Under the pieces are notes generated by a model. It made no database searches, was not told where the DNA came from, and saw nothing but the letters and a program-made list of their open reading frames with translations. Both the position numbers and the translations under genes were made by a program. Below, piece by piece: positions 37,483-54,871 of a DNA stretch of 64,000 nucleotides. Positions within the stretch are counted from its first letter, which is position 1; the number at the start of each line of letters is the position of its first letter. The stretch is from Geodermatophilus bullaregiensis (GTDB lineage Bacteria; Actinomycetota; Actinomycetes; Mycobacteriales; Geodermatophilaceae): assembly GCF_016907675.1 (NCBI RefSeq), contig NZ_JAFBCJ010000001.1, forward strand, positions 4,526,001 through 4,590,000. The letters are read 5' to 3'.

Positions 37483-38553
37483 TCACCCGTCGAACACCTC
37501 GGCCAGGTCGTAGCGCACCGGGACCTCGAGCTGCTCGTAGGTGCAGCTCTGCGGCTCGCGGTCGGGCCGCCACCGCAGGAACTGCCCGGTGTGCCGCAGC
37601 CGCCGGCCCTCGAGCTGGTCGTACTTGACCTCCACGACGAGCTCGGGCCGCAGCGGCACCCAGGAGAGGTCCTTCTTGGCGTTCCACCGGCTCTGCGCAC
37701 CGGGCATCCGGTGCTCGCCGTCGGCCTGCAGCTCGGCGTTCGCCCACTCCCGCCACGGGTGGGTCTCCAGCGCGTCGGTCCGGTAGGGCGCCAGCTCCTC
37801 GACCAGCTCGGCCCGGCGGGCCATGGGGAAGGACGCCGCGACGCCGATGTGCTGCAGGCCGCCGTCGTCGTAGAGGCCCAGCAGCAGCGACCCGACGATC
37901 GGGCCGCTCTTGTGCCAGCGGAACCCGGCCACCACGCAGTCGGCGGTGCGCACGTGCTTGACCTTGGTCATCAGCCGCTGGTCCGGGCCGTAGGGCAGGT
38001 CGGGCGCCTTGGCGACGACGCCGTCGAGCCCGGCGCCCTCGAACTCCTCGAACCAGCGCTGCGCCGTCGCCACGTCCTGGGTGACGGCGGTGACGTGCAC
38101 CCGCTCGTGCCTCCCGGACAGCGCCGCGTGCAGCCGGGCCTGCCGCTGCGCGAAGGGGACCTCGAGCAGCGACTCGTCGCCCAGCGCCAGCAGGTCGAAG
38201 GCGACGAAGTGGGCCGGGGTCTGCTCGGCGAGCAGGTCGACGCGCGACTGCGCGGGGTGGATGCGCTGCAGCAGCGACTCGAAGTGCAGCCGGTCGCCCT
38301 GCGGCACGACGATCTCGCCGTCGACGACGCAGCGCTCGGGCAGTGCCTCCTTGACCGCGGCCACGACCTCGGGGAAGTAGCGGGTCAGCGGGCGCTCGTT
38401 GCGGCTGCCCAGCTCCACCTCGTCGCCGTCCCGGAAGACGATGCAGCGGAAACCGTCCCACTTCGGCTCGTAGAAGAGCCCGTCGCCGGTGGGCAGCTTC
38501 GTCGTGGCCTTCGCCAGCATCGGCTTCACGGGCGGCAGCAGGGGCAGGTCCAT
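37483..38553 (-). CDS. ligC: ATP-dependent DNA ligase (LigC-type)
   Basis: A 356-residue ATP-dependent ligase. The adenylated Lys is in EPKWDGFR, followed by GSRNERPL, VDGEIVV, FVAFDLLAL and the motif V-like EGAGLDGVVAK, with an OB-fold C-terminus. The length fits the stand-alone LigC family, which works in NHEJ or excision repair. It is separated from the LigD polymerase gene by the lipoprotein hydrolase gene; all three are on the same strand, with gaps of 86 and 30 nt. Confidence 0.92.
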   Translation of the reverse strand: MDLPLLPPVKPMLAKATTKLPTGDGLFYEPKWDGFRCIVFRDGDEVELGSRNERPLTRYFPEVVAAVKEALPERCVVDGEIVVPQGDRLHFESLLQRIHPAQSRVDLLAEQTPAHFVAFDLLALGDESLLEVPFAQRQARLHAALSGRHERVHVTAVTQDVATAQRWFEEFEGAGLDGVVAKAPDLPYGPDQRLMTKVKHVRTADCVVAGFRWHKSGPIVGSLLLGLYDDGGLQHIGVAASFPMARRAELVEELAPYRTDALETHPWREWANAELQADGEHRMPGAQSRWNAKKDLSWVPLRPELVVEVKYDQLEGRRLRHTGQFLRWRPDREPQSCTYEQLEVPVRYDLAEVFDG

Positions 38554-38657
38554 GCCGGTCAGTCAAGCAGCGGGGTCCGACCGCGCACAGCGCGCCGTCG
38601 ACCGAACGGGTGGCGGAGAGCCGCTCCCCGGGGACGCCCGCCAGTAGACTAGCTGAC

Positions 38658-38894
38658 ATGACCAGGACGGTGGGCGTGCACGAGGCCAAGACGCACCTGT
38701 CCCGGCTGCTCGAGCACGTGGCCGCCGGCGAGGAGGTCGAGATCACCAACCGCGGGCGCGTCGTCGCCCGTCTGGTCGGCCCGGCCCGCCGGACACCCAA
38801 CTTCGGGTTCGACCGCGGCCGGGTGTGGATCGCCGACGACTTCGACGACCCGCTGCCGGGGGAGCTGCAGCGGGCGTTCGAGGGGGAGGAGTGA
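38658..38894 (+). CDS. vapB: VapB/Phd-type antitoxin
   Basis: A 78-residue Phd/YefM-fold antitoxin. The DNA-binding part has VGVHEAKTHLSRLLEHVAAGEEVEITNRGR; its pieces VHEAKTHLSRLLE and EITNRGR are characteristic. The acidic C-terminus wraps the toxin. There is no clear ribosome-binding site, and CAGTAGACT 10-20 nt upstream may be the -10 region of a leaderless or near-leaderless transcript. The stop overlaps the toxin GTG (GTGA). Confidence 0.9.
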   Translation: MTRTVGVHEAKTHLSRLLEHVAAGEEVEITNRGRVVARLVGPARRTPNFGFDRGRVWIADDFDDPLPGELQRAFEGEE

Positions 38895-39277
38895 GGGTCC
38901 TCCTGGACACGCACGTGCTCGTGTGGGCCGCGGCGGCACCCGAGCGGCTCGGCGTCGCCACGGACCTGATCGGCGAGGCCGACGAGCGCCTCGTGTCGGC
39001 CGTCTGCGTGTGGGAGCTGGCGATCAAGCAGGGCCTGGGCAAGCTGTCGGTCGGCTCCGACGTCCGGACCTGGGCGCGCCGGGTGACCCGTGAGCTGGAG
39101 CTGGACCACCTGCCCGTCACCGCCGAGCACGCCGCGGCGGTCGAGCACCTCCCGGACGTGCACCGCGACCCCTTCGACCGGCTCCTGGTCGCCCAGGCCG
39201 TCGCCGAGGGAGCGGTGCTGCTGACCGCGGACGCGCGCCTGGCCGCGTACGGGGACGTCGTCCGGTTCGTAGGCTGA
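38891..39277 (+). CDS. vapC: VapC-type PIN-domain toxin
   Basis: A 128-residue PIN-domain ribonuclease. The acidic metal ligands are visible: Asp in LLDTHVLVWA, Glu in VCVWELAIK, Asp in RDPFDRLL and Asp in TADARLA. It begins at GTG 38891, overlapping the antitoxin stop by 4 nt. It is expected to cut RNA when the antitoxin is degraded. Confidence 0.92.
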   Translation: MRVLLDTHVLVWAAAAPERLGVATDLIGEADERLVSAVCVWELAIKQGLGKLSVGSDVRTWARRVTRELELDHLPVTAEHAAAVEHLPDVHRDPFDRLLVAQAVAEGAVLLTADARLAAYGDVVRFVG

Positions 39278-39321
39278 CCCGTCGGCCCGGGCGGGCCGCT
39301 CGTCGTCACGGGAGGACCGGG

Positions 39322-39702
39322 GTGAGGGACACCGCAGCGCGGACGCTGGCCGCGTTCATGGCCGTCAGCGGGATCACGCACGTCACCTCCCCCCGTTACT
39401 ACCGGGACCTCGTCCCGCCGTGGGTGCCGGCGCGCCCGGCCGTGGTCGCGCTCAGCGGCGCGGCCGACGTGGCCGTCGGCGTGCTGGTCGCCGTCCCCGC
39501 CACCCGCCGCGCCGGCGGCTGGGCGACCGCGGCCCTGGTCACCGCGTACCTGCCCGCCCACCTCGACCCGCTCCGCCGCGTGGGCACCGCGCAGCGTGCG
39601 TCCGACCGCCCCGCCGGGGTGGCGGCGCGGGTGCTGGTGAACCTCGGCTACGTGGCCTGGGCGGTCCGGGTCGCCCGCTCCGGGCGGTCCGGGAGGGCGT
39701 AG
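39322..39702 (+). CDS. DoxX-like small membrane protein
   Basis: A 126-residue protein with about four hydrophobic segments and the DoxX-like start RTLAAFMAVSGITHVTSPRYY, in which the helix and the YYRDLVPPWVP loop are typical. GTG start after GGGAGGACCGGG. Its 3' end overlaps the convergent reductase gene by 55 bp. The function is unknown; relatives are poorly defined inner-membrane proteins. Confidence 0.75.
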   Translation: MRDTAARTLAAFMAVSGITHVTSPRYYRDLVPPWVPARPAVVALSGAADVAVGVLVAVPATRRAGGWATAALVTAYLPAHLDPLRRVGTAQRASDRPAGVAARVLVNLGYVAWAVRVARSGRSGRA

Positions 39703-40409
39703 CGGGTGAAGAGGACGCCGTCCTCCTCGAGCACCTGCAGCAGGCGGGGCCGGACGACGCCGGGCAGCGCGTCGGTGACCAGCCGGCTCCCCCCGCCGAC
39801 GAGCGCCGGTGCGATCGTGAGGTCCAGCTCGTCGACCACCCCGGCGGCCAGGGCCGACGTCAGCAGGGCCGGGCCGCCCTCGCAGACCAGCTGTCGCAGG
39901 TTGCGGTCGGCCAGCCGGTCCAGCGCCAGCGGGAGGTCGACGTCGCCGTCCCCGCAGACGAGGACGTCGACGCCGGCGTCGGCCAGCGCGGCCCGCCGGT
40001 CGGGATCGGCCGCCGCGCAGGTCACGAGGACGGTCGGCGCGAGGGCCAGCCGGTCGCCCGGGGCCAGGGAGGCCCGCCGCGAGACGACGACGACCGGCGC
40101 GGACGCCGGCCGCCCGAGCGCGGCCCGCAGCCGGCCGACCGCGGAGTCCGCGGCCACCGGGCGGTACCCCTCGGCCGCCGCGGTCCCGTGCCCGACGAGC
40201 ACCGCGTCGGCCAGCGCCCGCAGCACCCGGAACACCCGCTGGTCGCCCGGGGAGCCCAGACCCGCGCTCCGCCCGTCCACGGTGACCGCGCCGTCGAGGG
40301 AGACCACGAAGTCCACCCGCACCGAGCGCCCGGGCGGCAGCGCGTAGGCGTCCGCGAGCGCGGCGTCGTCCAGCGGCCCGCCGTCCGGGTCCGGCAGCAG
40401 CCGGCGCAC
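39648..40409 (-). CDS. RibD C-terminal-domain reductase (pyrimidine reductase family)
   Basis: A 253-residue dihydrofolate-reductase-fold protein of the RibD C-terminal family. It has FVVSLDGAVTVDGRS, then the NADPH-binding LRALADAVLVGHGTA and CEGGPALLTSALAAG. In actinobacteria many such proteins are deazaflavin or NADPH reductases of unknown substrate rather than riboflavin enzymes, and no other rib genes are near. It starts at GTG 40409, one base after the treZ stop codon. Confidence 0.85.
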   Translation of the reverse strand: MRRLLPDPDGGPLDDAALADAYALPPGRSVRVDFVVSLDGAVTVDGRSAGLGSPGDQRVFRVLRALADAVLVGHGTAAAEGYRPVAADSAVGRLRAALGRPASAPVVVVSRRASLAPGDRLALAPTVLVTCAAADPDRRAALADAGVDVLVCGDGDVDLPLALDRLADRNLRQLVCEGGPALLTSALAAGVVDELDLTIAPALVGGGSRLVTDALPGVVRPRLLQVLEEDGVLFTRYALPDRPERATRTAQAT

Positions 40410-40410
40410 G

Positions 40411-42165
<1,755 letters not shown>

Positions 42166-42239
42166 GCAGGGGCCTCCAGGAGTCGGCGGGTGACCGGGAG
42201 GGTGTGCCCGCGCGGGCTGCCGTCAACCCCGGCCGGGCC

Positions 42240-42274
42240 CGGCAGCCGGGGGGAGGAGCTCCCCCCGGCTGCCG
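42240..42274 (-). terminator. Intrinsic terminator-like hairpin after rpf
   Basis: A perfect 16-bp stem (CGGCAGCCGGGGGGAG with its complement) and a 3-nt loop lies 7 nt beyond the stop of the rpf gene. There is no U-tract, as is common in actinobacteria. Confidence 0.7.
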
Positions 42275-42280
42275 TGCGGC

Positions 42281-47776
<5,496 letters not shown>

Positions 47777-48275
47777 CGAGTGTTTCCTCCTGCACTGGCG
47801 CCCCCGTCCGCGGGGCGCGGTGGCCCCCTGCCGCGGCCGTCGGCAGGGGGTCGGGGCACGGATGCCCGCGTTGCCAGTGCCCGATCCGGACCGGCCCACA
47901 CGTGACGCGGCGGAGGTCACTGCGGCGGCCGGCGACCCGCGCCGGGAGGGCAGCGTCCCGGGGACGACGACGCCCCCCACGGCGGGGCCGCGGGGGGCGT
48001 CGTGCGCAGGTCCGGCGCAGGCCGGGAGCGGGCGGCGGGGTCCGACCTCGCCCGGAGGACGTCCCGGGTGGCACTGGTCCCCGACCGGGGCGCTCCTGCG
48101 AGAGTGCACGCTAGCGGGCGGCCCGGAGCGGGGCGAGCAGGACGTCCCCGATCGGTCAACCCCGGTCGTCCGGTGCGCCCCGCCCGTCCCGCTCGTCGCG
48201 TCCGTGCCGGGGCGCCGCATCCACCCGTCCCGTCACACCCGCGGTTCTGTCGCACGCCGGTCGTACCGTCGTCCC
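47777..48275. other. treX/uvrB divergent intergenic region with a strong hairpin
   Basis: No gene is recognised here. A perfect 12-bp inverted repeat (ACGACGCCCCCC at 47967-47978, complement at 47992-48003) with a 13-nt loop lies in the middle. Both flanking genes point away from it, so it is not an ordinary terminator for either. Just before uvrB, TACCGT at about 48264 may be a -10 element of a leaderless uvrB transcript. Confidence 0.45.
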
Positions 48276-50396
48276 GTGCGCGCGACCACCGACATCCGGC
48301 CCACCCAGGGGCGCTTCCGCGTCGTCAGCGAGTTCGAGCCCTCGGGCGACCAGCCCGCCGCGATCAAGGCGCTCGCGGAGAAGGTGGACGCCGGCGAGGA
48401 GCACACCGTGCTGCTGGGTGCCACCGGCACCGGGAAGTCGGCCACCACCGCCTGGCTGATCGAGCAGGTGCAGCGGCCCACCCTGGTGATGGCGCCGAAC
48501 AAGACGCTGGCCGCGCAGCTGGCCAACGAGTTCCGTGAGCTGCTGCCGGACAACGCCGTCGAGTACTTCGTCTCGTACTACGACTACTACCAGCCCGAGG
48601 CCTACGTCCCGCAGACCGACACCTACATCGAGAAGGACTCCTCGGTCAACGACGAGGTCGAGCGGCTGCGGCACTCGGCCACCCAGGCGCTGCTCACCCG
48701 CCGCGACGTCGTCGTGGTGGCCACCGTCTCCTGCATCTACGGCCTGGGCACGCCGCAGGAGTACGTCGACCGGGCGCTGAAGATCTCGGTGGGGGAGGAG
48801 CGCGACCGCGACGACCTGCTGCGCACCCTGGTCACCGAGCAGTACACCCGCAACGACCTCTCCTTCACGCGCGGCACCTTCCGCGTCCGCGGCGACACGA
48901 TCGAGGTCTTCCCGGTCTACGAGGAGCTCGCCGTCCGGATCGAGATGTTCGGCGACGAGGTCGAGCGGCTGTACTACCTGCACCCGCTCACCGGCGAGGT
49001 GGTCCGGGAGGTCCAGGAGCTGTTCGTCTTCCCGGCCACCCACTACGTCGCCGGCCCCGAGCGCATGGAGCGCGCGATCGCCACCATCGAGGCCGAGCTC
49101 GAGCAGCGGCTGGCCGAGCTGGAGCGGCAGGGCAAGCTGCTGGAGGCCCAGCGGCTGCGCATGCGCACCACCTACGACATCGAGATGATGCGCCAGGTCG
49201 GCTTCTGCTCCGGCATCGAGAACTACTCGCGGCACATCGACGGCCGGGCGCCGGGCACCGCCGGCGCCTGTCTCATCGACTACTTCCCCGACGACTTCCT
49301 GCTGGTCATCGACGAGTCGCACGTGACCGTCCCGCAGATCGGGGGCATGTACGAGGGCGACATGAGCCGCAAGCGGACCCTGGTCGAGCACGGCTTCCGG
49401 CTGCCCTCGGCGATGGACAACCGCCCGCTGAAGTGGGAGGAGTTCACCGACCGGATCGGGCAGACCGTCTACCTGTCGGCGACGCCGGGCCCCTACGAGC
49501 TCGGCCGCAGCGGCGGCGAGGTCGTCGAGCAGGTCATCCGCCCCACCGGCCTGGTCGACCCCGAGGTCGTGGTCAAGCCGACCAGGGGCCAGATCGACGA
49601 CCTGGTGCACGAGATCCGGGTGCGGGTGGAGAAGGACGAGCGGGTCCTGGTCACCACGCTGACCAAGAAGATGTCCGAGGACCTCACCGACTACCTGCTC
49701 GAGCTGGGCATCAAGGTCCGCTACCTGCACTCCGAGGTCGACACGCTGCGCCGCGTCGAGCTGCTGCGCGAGCTGCGGCAGGGGGAGTTCGACGTCCTCG
49801 TCGGCATCAACCTGCTGCGCGAGGGCCTCGACCTGCCCGAGGTGTCGCTGGTGGCCATCCTCGACGCCGATAAGGAGGGGTTCCTCCGCTCGGGCACCTC
49901 GCTGATCCAGACGATCGGCCGCGCGGCGCGCAACGTCTCCGGCCAGGTGCACATGTACGCCGACACGATCACCCCGTCGATGGCCACGGCGATCGAGGAG
50001 ACCAACCGGCGCCGCGAGAAGCAGATCGCCTACAACACCGAGCGCGGCATCGACCCGCAGCCGCTGCGCAAGAAGATCGTCGACATCCTCGACGGCATCT
50101 ACCGCGCGGCCGAGGACACCGAGGGCGTCGAGCTCGTCGGCGGCTCCGGCCGGCAGCAGTCCCGCGGCAAGGCGCCGGTGCCCGGCCTGTCGTCCAAGGC
50201 CAAGGGCAGGGGCAAGGCCGGCGCGATCGACGTGCAGGGCCTGCCGCGGGCCGAGCTGGCCGACCTCATCACCCAGATGAACGACCAGATGCTGGCCGCC
50301 GCCCGCGAGCTGCAGTTCGAGGTCGCCGCCCGGCTGCGCGACGAGCTGACCGAGCTGAAGAAGGAGCTGCGGCAGCTCGACGCCGCCCACGCCTGA
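48276..50396 (+). CDS. uvrB: Excinuclease ABC subunit B (UvrB)
   Basis: A 706-residue UvrB, the damage-verifying helicase of nucleotide excision repair. It shows Walker A GATGTGKS, the beta-hairpin region [20 protein letters not shown], the conserved YLSATPG and IGRAARN motifs, and a C-terminal UVR domain ([20 protein letters not shown]). The start GTG at 48276 fits the family N-terminus. There is no clear ribosome-binding site, which suggests a leaderless mRNA. Confidence 0.97.
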   Translation: MRATTDIRPTQGRFRVVSEFEPSGDQPAAIKALAEKVDAGEEHTVLLGATGTGKSATTAWLIEQVQRPTLVMAPNKTLAAQLANEFRELLPDNAVEYFVSYYDYYQPEAYVPQTDTYIEKDSSVNDEVERLRHSATQALLTRRDVVVVATVSCIYGLGTPQEYVDRALKISVGEERDRDDLLRTLVTEQYTRNDLSFTRGTFRVRGDTIEVFPVYEELAVRIEMFGDEVERLYYLHPLTGEVVREVQELFVFPATHYVAGPERMERAIATIEAELEQRLAELERQGKLLEAQRLRMRTTYDIEMMRQVGFCSGIENYSRHIDGRAPGTAGACLIDYFPDDFLLVIDESHVTVPQIGGMYEGDMSRKRTLVEHGFRLPSAMDNRPLKWEEFTDRIGQTVYLSATPGPYELGRSGGEVVEQVIRPTGLVDPEVVVKPTRGQIDDLVHEIRVRVEKDERVLVTTLTKKMSEDLTDYLLELGIKVRYLHSEVDTLRRVELLRELRQGEFDVLVGINLLREGLDLPEVSLVAILDADKEGFLRSGTSLIQTIGRAARNVSGQVHMYADTITPSMATAIEETNRRREKQIAYNTERGIDPQPLRKKIVDILDGIYRAAEDTEGVELVGGSGRQQSRGKAPVPGLSSKAKGRGKAGAIDVQGLPRAELADLITQMNDQMLAAARELQFEVAARLRDELTELKKELRQLDAAHA

Positions 50397-50404
50397 CCGG
50401 ACCC

Positions 50405-50430
50405 CGCCGATGAGAGTTCTCTCATCGGCG
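50405..50430 (+). terminator. Intrinsic terminator-like hairpin after uvrB
   Basis: A perfect stem of 11-12 bp (CGCCGATGAGAG and its complement) with a very short loop begins 8 nt after the uvrB stop. Confidence 0.7.
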
Positions 50431-50514
50431 GAACACCGTGCTTCCCGATCACGTCCTAGGGGAAGTAACCGTCCGACGGTGGCCCGTGTACGCGGACGCC
50501 GTCGAGCGGTCATC

Positions 50515-50618
50515 CGTGTGGAGGGGAGTATCCCCGCGCGGCGGTGTCGTCAACACGAGGTCCCCGAGGGCCTCCGGTGCCGCCGGCTCCCTCAGAGGCG
50601 AGGGAGCGGGAGAGACCT
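50515..50618 (+). promoter_or_regulatory. yybP-ykoY (Mn2+-sensing) riboswitch upstream of terC
   Basis: The leader contains GGGGAGTA (50523-50530), GTCGTCAACACGAGG (from about 50546), a GC-rich stem, and a closing segment AGGCGAGGGAGCGGGAGAGACCT (in pieces GGCGAGGGAGC and GAGACCT, ending near 50618). These are the conserved blocks of the yybP-ykoY motif, which typically precedes TerC/MntP-type membrane proteins and turns them on at high Mn2+. Confidence 0.75.
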
Positions 50619-50669
50619 CAGGCGCGACATCGCGGCGCCGCGCGCCGCCGAGTCACCGGAGGTTCTGCC

Positions 50670-51818
50670 TTGGACGTCCCCTTCTGGGTGTGGGCGATCA
50701 CGATCGCCGCCATCATCGGCATGCTCGTGTTCGACTTCGTCGGCCACGTGCGCACACCACACGCCCCATCGCTGCGCGAGGCGGCGACCTGGTCGGCGGT
50801 CTACGTCGCCCTCGCCGTCGTCTTCGGGATCCTCGTCTGGATCTTCGCCGGCGGGCAGTACGGCGGCGAGTACTTCGCCGGCTACATCACCGAGAAGAGC
50901 CTCTCGGTGGACAACCTGTTCGTCTTCGTCCTGATCATGGCCAGCTTCGCGGTGCCCCGCGAGCTGCAGCAGAAGGTGCTGCTGTTCGGCATCACCTTCG
51001 CCCTCGTCCTGCGGACGATCTTCATCTTCCTCGGCGCCGCGGCGATCGAGAACTTCAGCTGGGTCTTCTACCTCTTCGGCGCGTTCCTCATCTACACCGC
51101 CGTCGCCCAGGCGCGGGCCAGCGGTCACGACGACGACGAGTTCAAGGAGAACGCGTTCCTCCGGCTCACCCGCAAGCTGGTGCCGACGACGAACGAGTAC
51201 CACTCCGACCGCATGACCACGAAGATCGACGGCAAGCGGTTCATCACCCCGCTGGCCATCGCGCTCGTGGCCATCGGCAGCGCCGACATCCTCTTCGCGG
51301 TCGACTCGATCCCGGCGATCTTCGGCCTGACCGAGGAGACCTTCCTCGTCTTCTCCGCCAACGCCTTCTCGCTGCTGGGCCTGCGGCAGCTGTTCTTCCT
51401 CATCGACGGCCTGCTCGACCGGCTGGTCTACCTGCACTACGGCCTGGCGGTCATCCTCGGCTTCATCGGCATCAAGCTGCTGATCCACGCGCTGCACGAG
51501 AACGAGCTGCCGTTCATCAACGGCGGTGAGCACGTCACCGCGATCCCCGAGGTGCCTACCTGGCTGTCGCTGGCGGTCATCGTCGTCACCCTGTTCGTCA
51601 CCACGGTCGCGAGCCTCGCCCGCAGCCGCCGCGACGAGCGAGAGGCCGCCGCCCGCGCCGGGACGACCGGGACGCCGACGCTGGGCACCACCGGTCCCGA
51701 CGGCCCGCCGGTCGGCGATCCCGTCGGGCCGGCCGCAGGGGACGCCGCCCGACCGGGCGCCCACGCGCCCGCCCCTGCCGGGACGGCGGACCGCCGCGAC
51801 GGGCACGGCGACCGCTGA
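50670..51818 (+). CDS. TerC-family membrane protein (probable Mn2+ exporter)
   Basis: A 382-residue TerC/Alx-type integral membrane protein with about 8-9 helices. The paired acidic signatures are [12 protein letters not shown] and [17 protein letters not shown], and [18 protein letters not shown] closes the core. A disordered Gly/Pro/Ala-rich tail of about 65 residues follows. The start is TTG at 50670, with GGAGG 7 nt upstream; the frame is open further up but overlaps the riboswitch. The riboswitch supports a role in Mn2+ export. Confidence 0.9.
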   Translation: MDVPFWVWAITIAAIIGMLVFDFVGHVRTPHAPSLREAATWSAVYVALAVVFGILVWIFAGGQYGGEYFAGYITEKSLSVDNLFVFVLIMASFAVPRELQQKVLLFGITFALVLRTIFIFLGAAAIENFSWVFYLFGAFLIYTAVAQARASGHDDDEFKENAFLRLTRKLVPTTNEYHSDRMTTKIDGKRFITPLAIALVAIGSADILFAVDSIPAIFGLTEETFLVFSANAFSLLGLRQLFFLIDGLLDRLVYLHYGLAVILGFIGIKLLIHALHENELPFINGGEHVTAIPEVPTWLSLAVIVVTLFVTTVASLARSRRDEREAAARAGTTGTPTLGTTGPDGPPVGDPVGPAAGDAARPGAHAPAPAGTADRRDGHGDR

Positions 51819-51925
51819 GGGGCGGCCTGCCGCGAGGCCGGTGACCTGCGCGGCGACCCCGGCCAGGGGCCGCGCCGCGGAACCTGTTGCTCCCCGGCGC
51901 CGTTCGGCAGTATCGGAGGACACGT

Positions 51926-51964
51926 CCGCTCCGCCGGGTGCCGAACGGGCGCCCGGCGGAGCGG
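51926..51964. terminator. Strong hairpin between terC and the terD operon
   Basis: A 13-bp perfect stem (CCGCTCCGCCGGG and complement) extends by a wobble pair and three more pairs to a 5-nt GAACG loop. It lies 107 nt after the terC stop and 119 nt before terD. It could be a terC terminator or an attenuator in the terD leader. Nothing else is recognised in 51819-52083. Confidence 0.45.
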
Positions 51965-52083
51965 TGCCGGCGACGGCGGCCGGGCCCAGCGCCCGCGCCG
52001 TCGCCCGGCGGCGTCGGCCTGGGCCGGCGCGCTGCGGAGCGGCGACCGCCGGTCCGCCCCTAGAGCGCATGGGAGTCCAACAG

Positions 52084-52665
52084 ATGGGTGTCAGCCTCTC
52101 CAAGGGCGGGAACGTCTCGCTGACCAAGGAGGCGCCGGGTCTCACCGCGGTCAACGTCGGCCTCGGCTGGGACGTCAACACGTTCGCCGGTGGCGACTTC
52201 GACCTCGACGCGTCGGCGATCATGATCGGCCCCGAGGGCAAGGTCACCCCCGACGACTCGGGCTTCGTCTTCTTCAACAACCTGCGCAGCCCCGACGGCT
52301 CGGTGGTGCACGTCGGTGACAACCTCACCGGCCAGGGCGAGGGCGACGACGAGGTCATCCAGGTCGACCTGGCCTCCGTCCCGCCGAACTGTCAGAAGAT
52401 CGTCTTCCCGGTCTCGATCTACGACGCCGACAGCCGCAAGCAGAACTTCGGCGCCGTCCGCAACGCCTTCATCCGCGTGGTCAACCAGGCCAACGGCTCG
52501 GAGATCGCCCGCTACGACCTGACCGAGGACGCCTCGGTGGAGACGGCCATGGTCTTCGGCGAGCTCTACCGCAACGGTGCCGAGTGGAAGTTCCGCGCCG
52601 TGGGCCAGGGCTACGCCTCCGGCCTGCGCGGCATCGCGCAGGACTTCGGCGTCAACGTCGGCTGA
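52084..52665 (+). CDS. terD: TerD-family stress/tellurium-resistance protein
   Basis: A 193-residue TerD domain protein. It begins [14 protein letters not shown] and continues with [32 protein letters not shown] and SIYDADSR. The acidic residues form the Ca2+-binding sites of the family. GGAG lies 8 nt before the ATG at 52084; an in-frame ATG five codons earlier (52069) is possible. It heads the Ter operon. TerD proteins are linked to resistance to tellurite, phage and oxidative stress. Confidence 0.95.
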   Translation: MGVSLSKGGNVSLTKEAPGLTAVNVGLGWDVNTFAGGDFDLDASAIMIGPEGKVTPDDSGFVFFNNLRSPDGSVVHVGDNLTGQGEGDDEVIQVDLASVPPNCQKIVFPVSIYDADSRKQNFGAVRNAFIRVVNQANGSEIARYDLTEDASVETAMVFGELYRNGAEWKFRAVGQGYASGLRGIAQDFGVNVG

Positions 52666-52759
52666 CCTCCGGCTCTCCCGCCGGGCCCGGACGGCACCCG
52701 TCCGGGCCCGGCGCCCTGCCCGGCGCACCTGCGCACCCCGAGCCCCGGAGGTCCCCGTC

Positions 52760-53410
52760 GTGGTCGACTACACCCGCCGACCGTCCGCCCCACCCGCAGC
52801 CCCCGCCGGCGGCGTGAGCCTGTCGAAGGTGACGCTCACCAAGGGCGCGCCGTCGGTCTCGCTGACCAAGGGCCACGGGGCCGGCGGGCAGATGCGGGTC
52901 AACCTCAACTGGGAGTCCGGCCGCCGGGGTCTGTTCTCCAAGGGCAGCGCCGTGGACCTCGACCTCGGCTGCCTGTGGGAGACCGCCGACGGCCGCAAGG
53001 GCGTCGTGCAGGCGCTGGGCAACGCCTTCGGCGCACTCGACCGGCCGCCCTACGTGCTGCTCGACGGCGACGACCGCTCCGGCGCGAGGAGCGGCGGGGA
53101 GAACCTCGTCGTCAACCTCGACCACCTCGACGCGATCCGCCGCGTCCTCGTGTTCGCCTACATCTACGAGGGCGCGCCCGACTGGGCCGCGGCCAACGGC
53201 GTCGTCACGCTGTACCCGCAGGGCGCCGCGCCCATCGAGGTCCGCCTCGACGAGCACGCCGCCGGCGCCCGCTCCTGCGCCATCGCGCTGCTGACCAACT
53301 CCGGCGGCGCGCTCACCGTGCAGCGCGAGATCCGCTACCTGCGCGGCGTGCAGCGCGACCTCGACAGCGCCTACGGCTGGGGCCTCGACTGGACGAGCGG
53401 GCGCAAGTGA
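52760..53410 (+). CDS. Divergent TerD-domain protein (TerA-like)
   Basis: A 216-residue TerD-superfamily protein. [20 protein letters not shown] near the N-terminus gives two SLTK-type repeats, followed by VNLNWES and a diverged calcium-site region [16 protein letters not shown]. The family resemblance is to TerA-type paralogues, which keep the fold but differ at metal sites. The GTG at 52760 has CGGAGG upstream. It follows terD by 94 nt. Confidence 0.85.
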   Translation: MVDYTRRPSAPPAAPAGGVSLSKVTLTKGAPSVSLTKGHGAGGQMRVNLNWESGRRGLFSKGSAVDLDLGCLWETADGRKGVVQALGNAFGALDRPPYVLLDGDDRSGARSGGENLVVNLDHLDAIRRVLVFAYIYEGAPDWAAANGVVTLYPQGAAPIEVRLDEHAAGARSCAIALLTNSGGALTVQREIRYLRGVQRDLDSAYGWGLDWTSGRK

Positions 53411-53438
53411 GCCGCCCGGCTCCCCGCGGCTGAGCGCC

Positions 53439-54803
53439 GTGGTCCACGTCCTCACCCGCGGCGGCAACGTCGGCCTCGCGCAGGCCGGCCTGACCGGCCC
53501 CGTCGTCGTCACGCTGACCTGGACGCCGGCGCCCGGCGTCGACGCCGACCTCTCGGCGTTCCTCACCACCGCCGCCGGCCGGGTGCGCAGCGACGAGGAC
53601 TTCGTCTTCTACAACCAGCCCGCCGGCGCCGGCGGCGCGGTGCGCCACCTCGGCAAGTCCACCCGCGGCGGCGCCACCGTCGACCAGGTCCGCATCGACC
53701 CGGCCGCGCTGCCCGGCGACGTCGAGAAGGTCGTCATCGGCGCCTCGCTCGACGGCGCGGGCACCTTCGGCGGGCTGTCCGGCCTCGCCGTCGAGGTGGC
53801 CGCCGAGGGCGGGCCGCCCGCCGTCCGGTGCGAGCTCGCAGCCGGCCCGGAGACCGCGCTGGTCTTCGCCGAGGTCTACCGCCGCGGACCGGAGTGGAAG
53901 GTCCGCGCCGTCGGCCAGGGCTTCACCGACGGCCTGGCCGGCATGGCCACCGACGTCGGCGTCAGCATCGACGACGAGCCCGCCGCGCCGCCCACCCCGG
54001 CACCCACCCCGCCGCCCGCGCCGGCCCCCGCCGCGCCCCCGGTCAGCACGGAGAAGCGCCGGCTGGTCGACCTCGAGAAGAAGCTGGCCGGCTCGGCGCC
54101 GCAGCTGCTCAGCCTGGTCAAGACCGCCGGCGTCAGCCTGGAGAAGCGCGGCCTGGGCGAGCACACCGCCCGCGTCGCGCTGGTCCTCGACATCTCCGGG
54201 TCGATGGCCGCCCTCTACCGGGCCGGCGCCGTGCAGCGGCTGGCCGAGCGGGTGCTGGCGTTGGGGCTGCGCTTCGACGACGACGGCGTGGTCGACGTCT
54301 TCCTCTTCGGGCAGGACGTGCACCGGCCCGAGCCGGGGCTGCGGCTGGAGGGCCACCAGCAGTACATCGCCGACCTGTCCCGGCAGTACCCGCTGGAGTA
54401 CGACACCCGCTACGGCGCGGCGATGGCGGCCGTCCGGCAGGCCTACTTCGGCAGCAGCCGCGAGCGCGCCGAGCCGCAGCCGGCGCAGGTGCCGGTCTAC
54501 GTCATGTTCCTCACCGACGGCGCCCCCAGCGACAAGTCGGCCGCGACCAGGCAGATCAGGGCGGCGTCGTTCGAGCCGGTGTTCTGGCAGTTCATGGGCA
54601 TCGGCCCGGAGCGCCAGTTCTCCTACCTCCAGCGCCTCGACGACCTCGAGGGCCGCTACACCGACAACGCCGACTTCTTCGCCGTCTCCCAGGACGACCT
54701 CATGGGCCGCCGGCCGATCAGCGACGACGCGCTGTTCGACCGGCTCATGACCGAGTACCCCGACTGGCTCCGCCGGGCACGCGCCCAGGGCCTGCTCCGG
54801 TGA
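53439..54803 (+). CDS. TerD domain fused to a von Willebrand factor A domain (TerF-like)
   Basis: A 454-residue protein in two parts. Residues 1-185 are a TerD-like domain ([31 protein letters not shown]). A Pro/Ala linker of about 30 residues leads to a VWA domain with the metal-adhesion site [10 protein letters not shown] and later [10 protein letters not shown]. Such proteins are thought to bind Ca2+ or other ions and to scaffold complexes at the membrane. The GTG start lies 28 nt after the previous gene, and the next gene begins 68 nt later. Confidence 0.9.
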   Translation: MVHVLTRGGNVGLAQAGLTGPVVVTLTWTPAPGVDADLSAFLTTAAGRVRSDEDFVFYNQPAGAGGAVRHLGKSTRGGATVDQVRIDPAALPGDVEKVVIGASLDGAGTFGGLSGLAVEVAAEGGPPAVRCELAAGPETALVFAEVYRRGPEWKVRAVGQGFTDGLAGMATDVGVSIDDEPAAPPTPAPTPPPAPAPAAPPVSTEKRRLVDLEKKLAGSAPQLLSLVKTAGVSLEKRGLGEHTARVALVLDISGSMAALYRAGAVQRLAERVLALGLRFDDDGVVDVFLFGQDVHRPEPGLRLEGHQQYIADLSRQYPLEYDTRYGAAMAAVRQAYFGSSRERAEPQPAQVPVYVMFLTDGAPSDKSAATRQIRAASFEPVFWQFMGIGPERQFSYLQRLDDLEGRYTDNADFFAVSQDDLMGRRPISDDALFDRLMTEYPDWLRRARAQGLLR

Positions 54804-54871
54804 GCTGCCGGTCCGGGACCGCACTGCCCTCGACCGACCCCACATCCAGCACAGGGTGGAAGGGAACGACC

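Noticed and set aside
48156-50513. 785-residue minus-strand frame opposite uvrB
   Set aside because: UvrB is unambiguous on the plus strand; the antisense frame has shadow composition.
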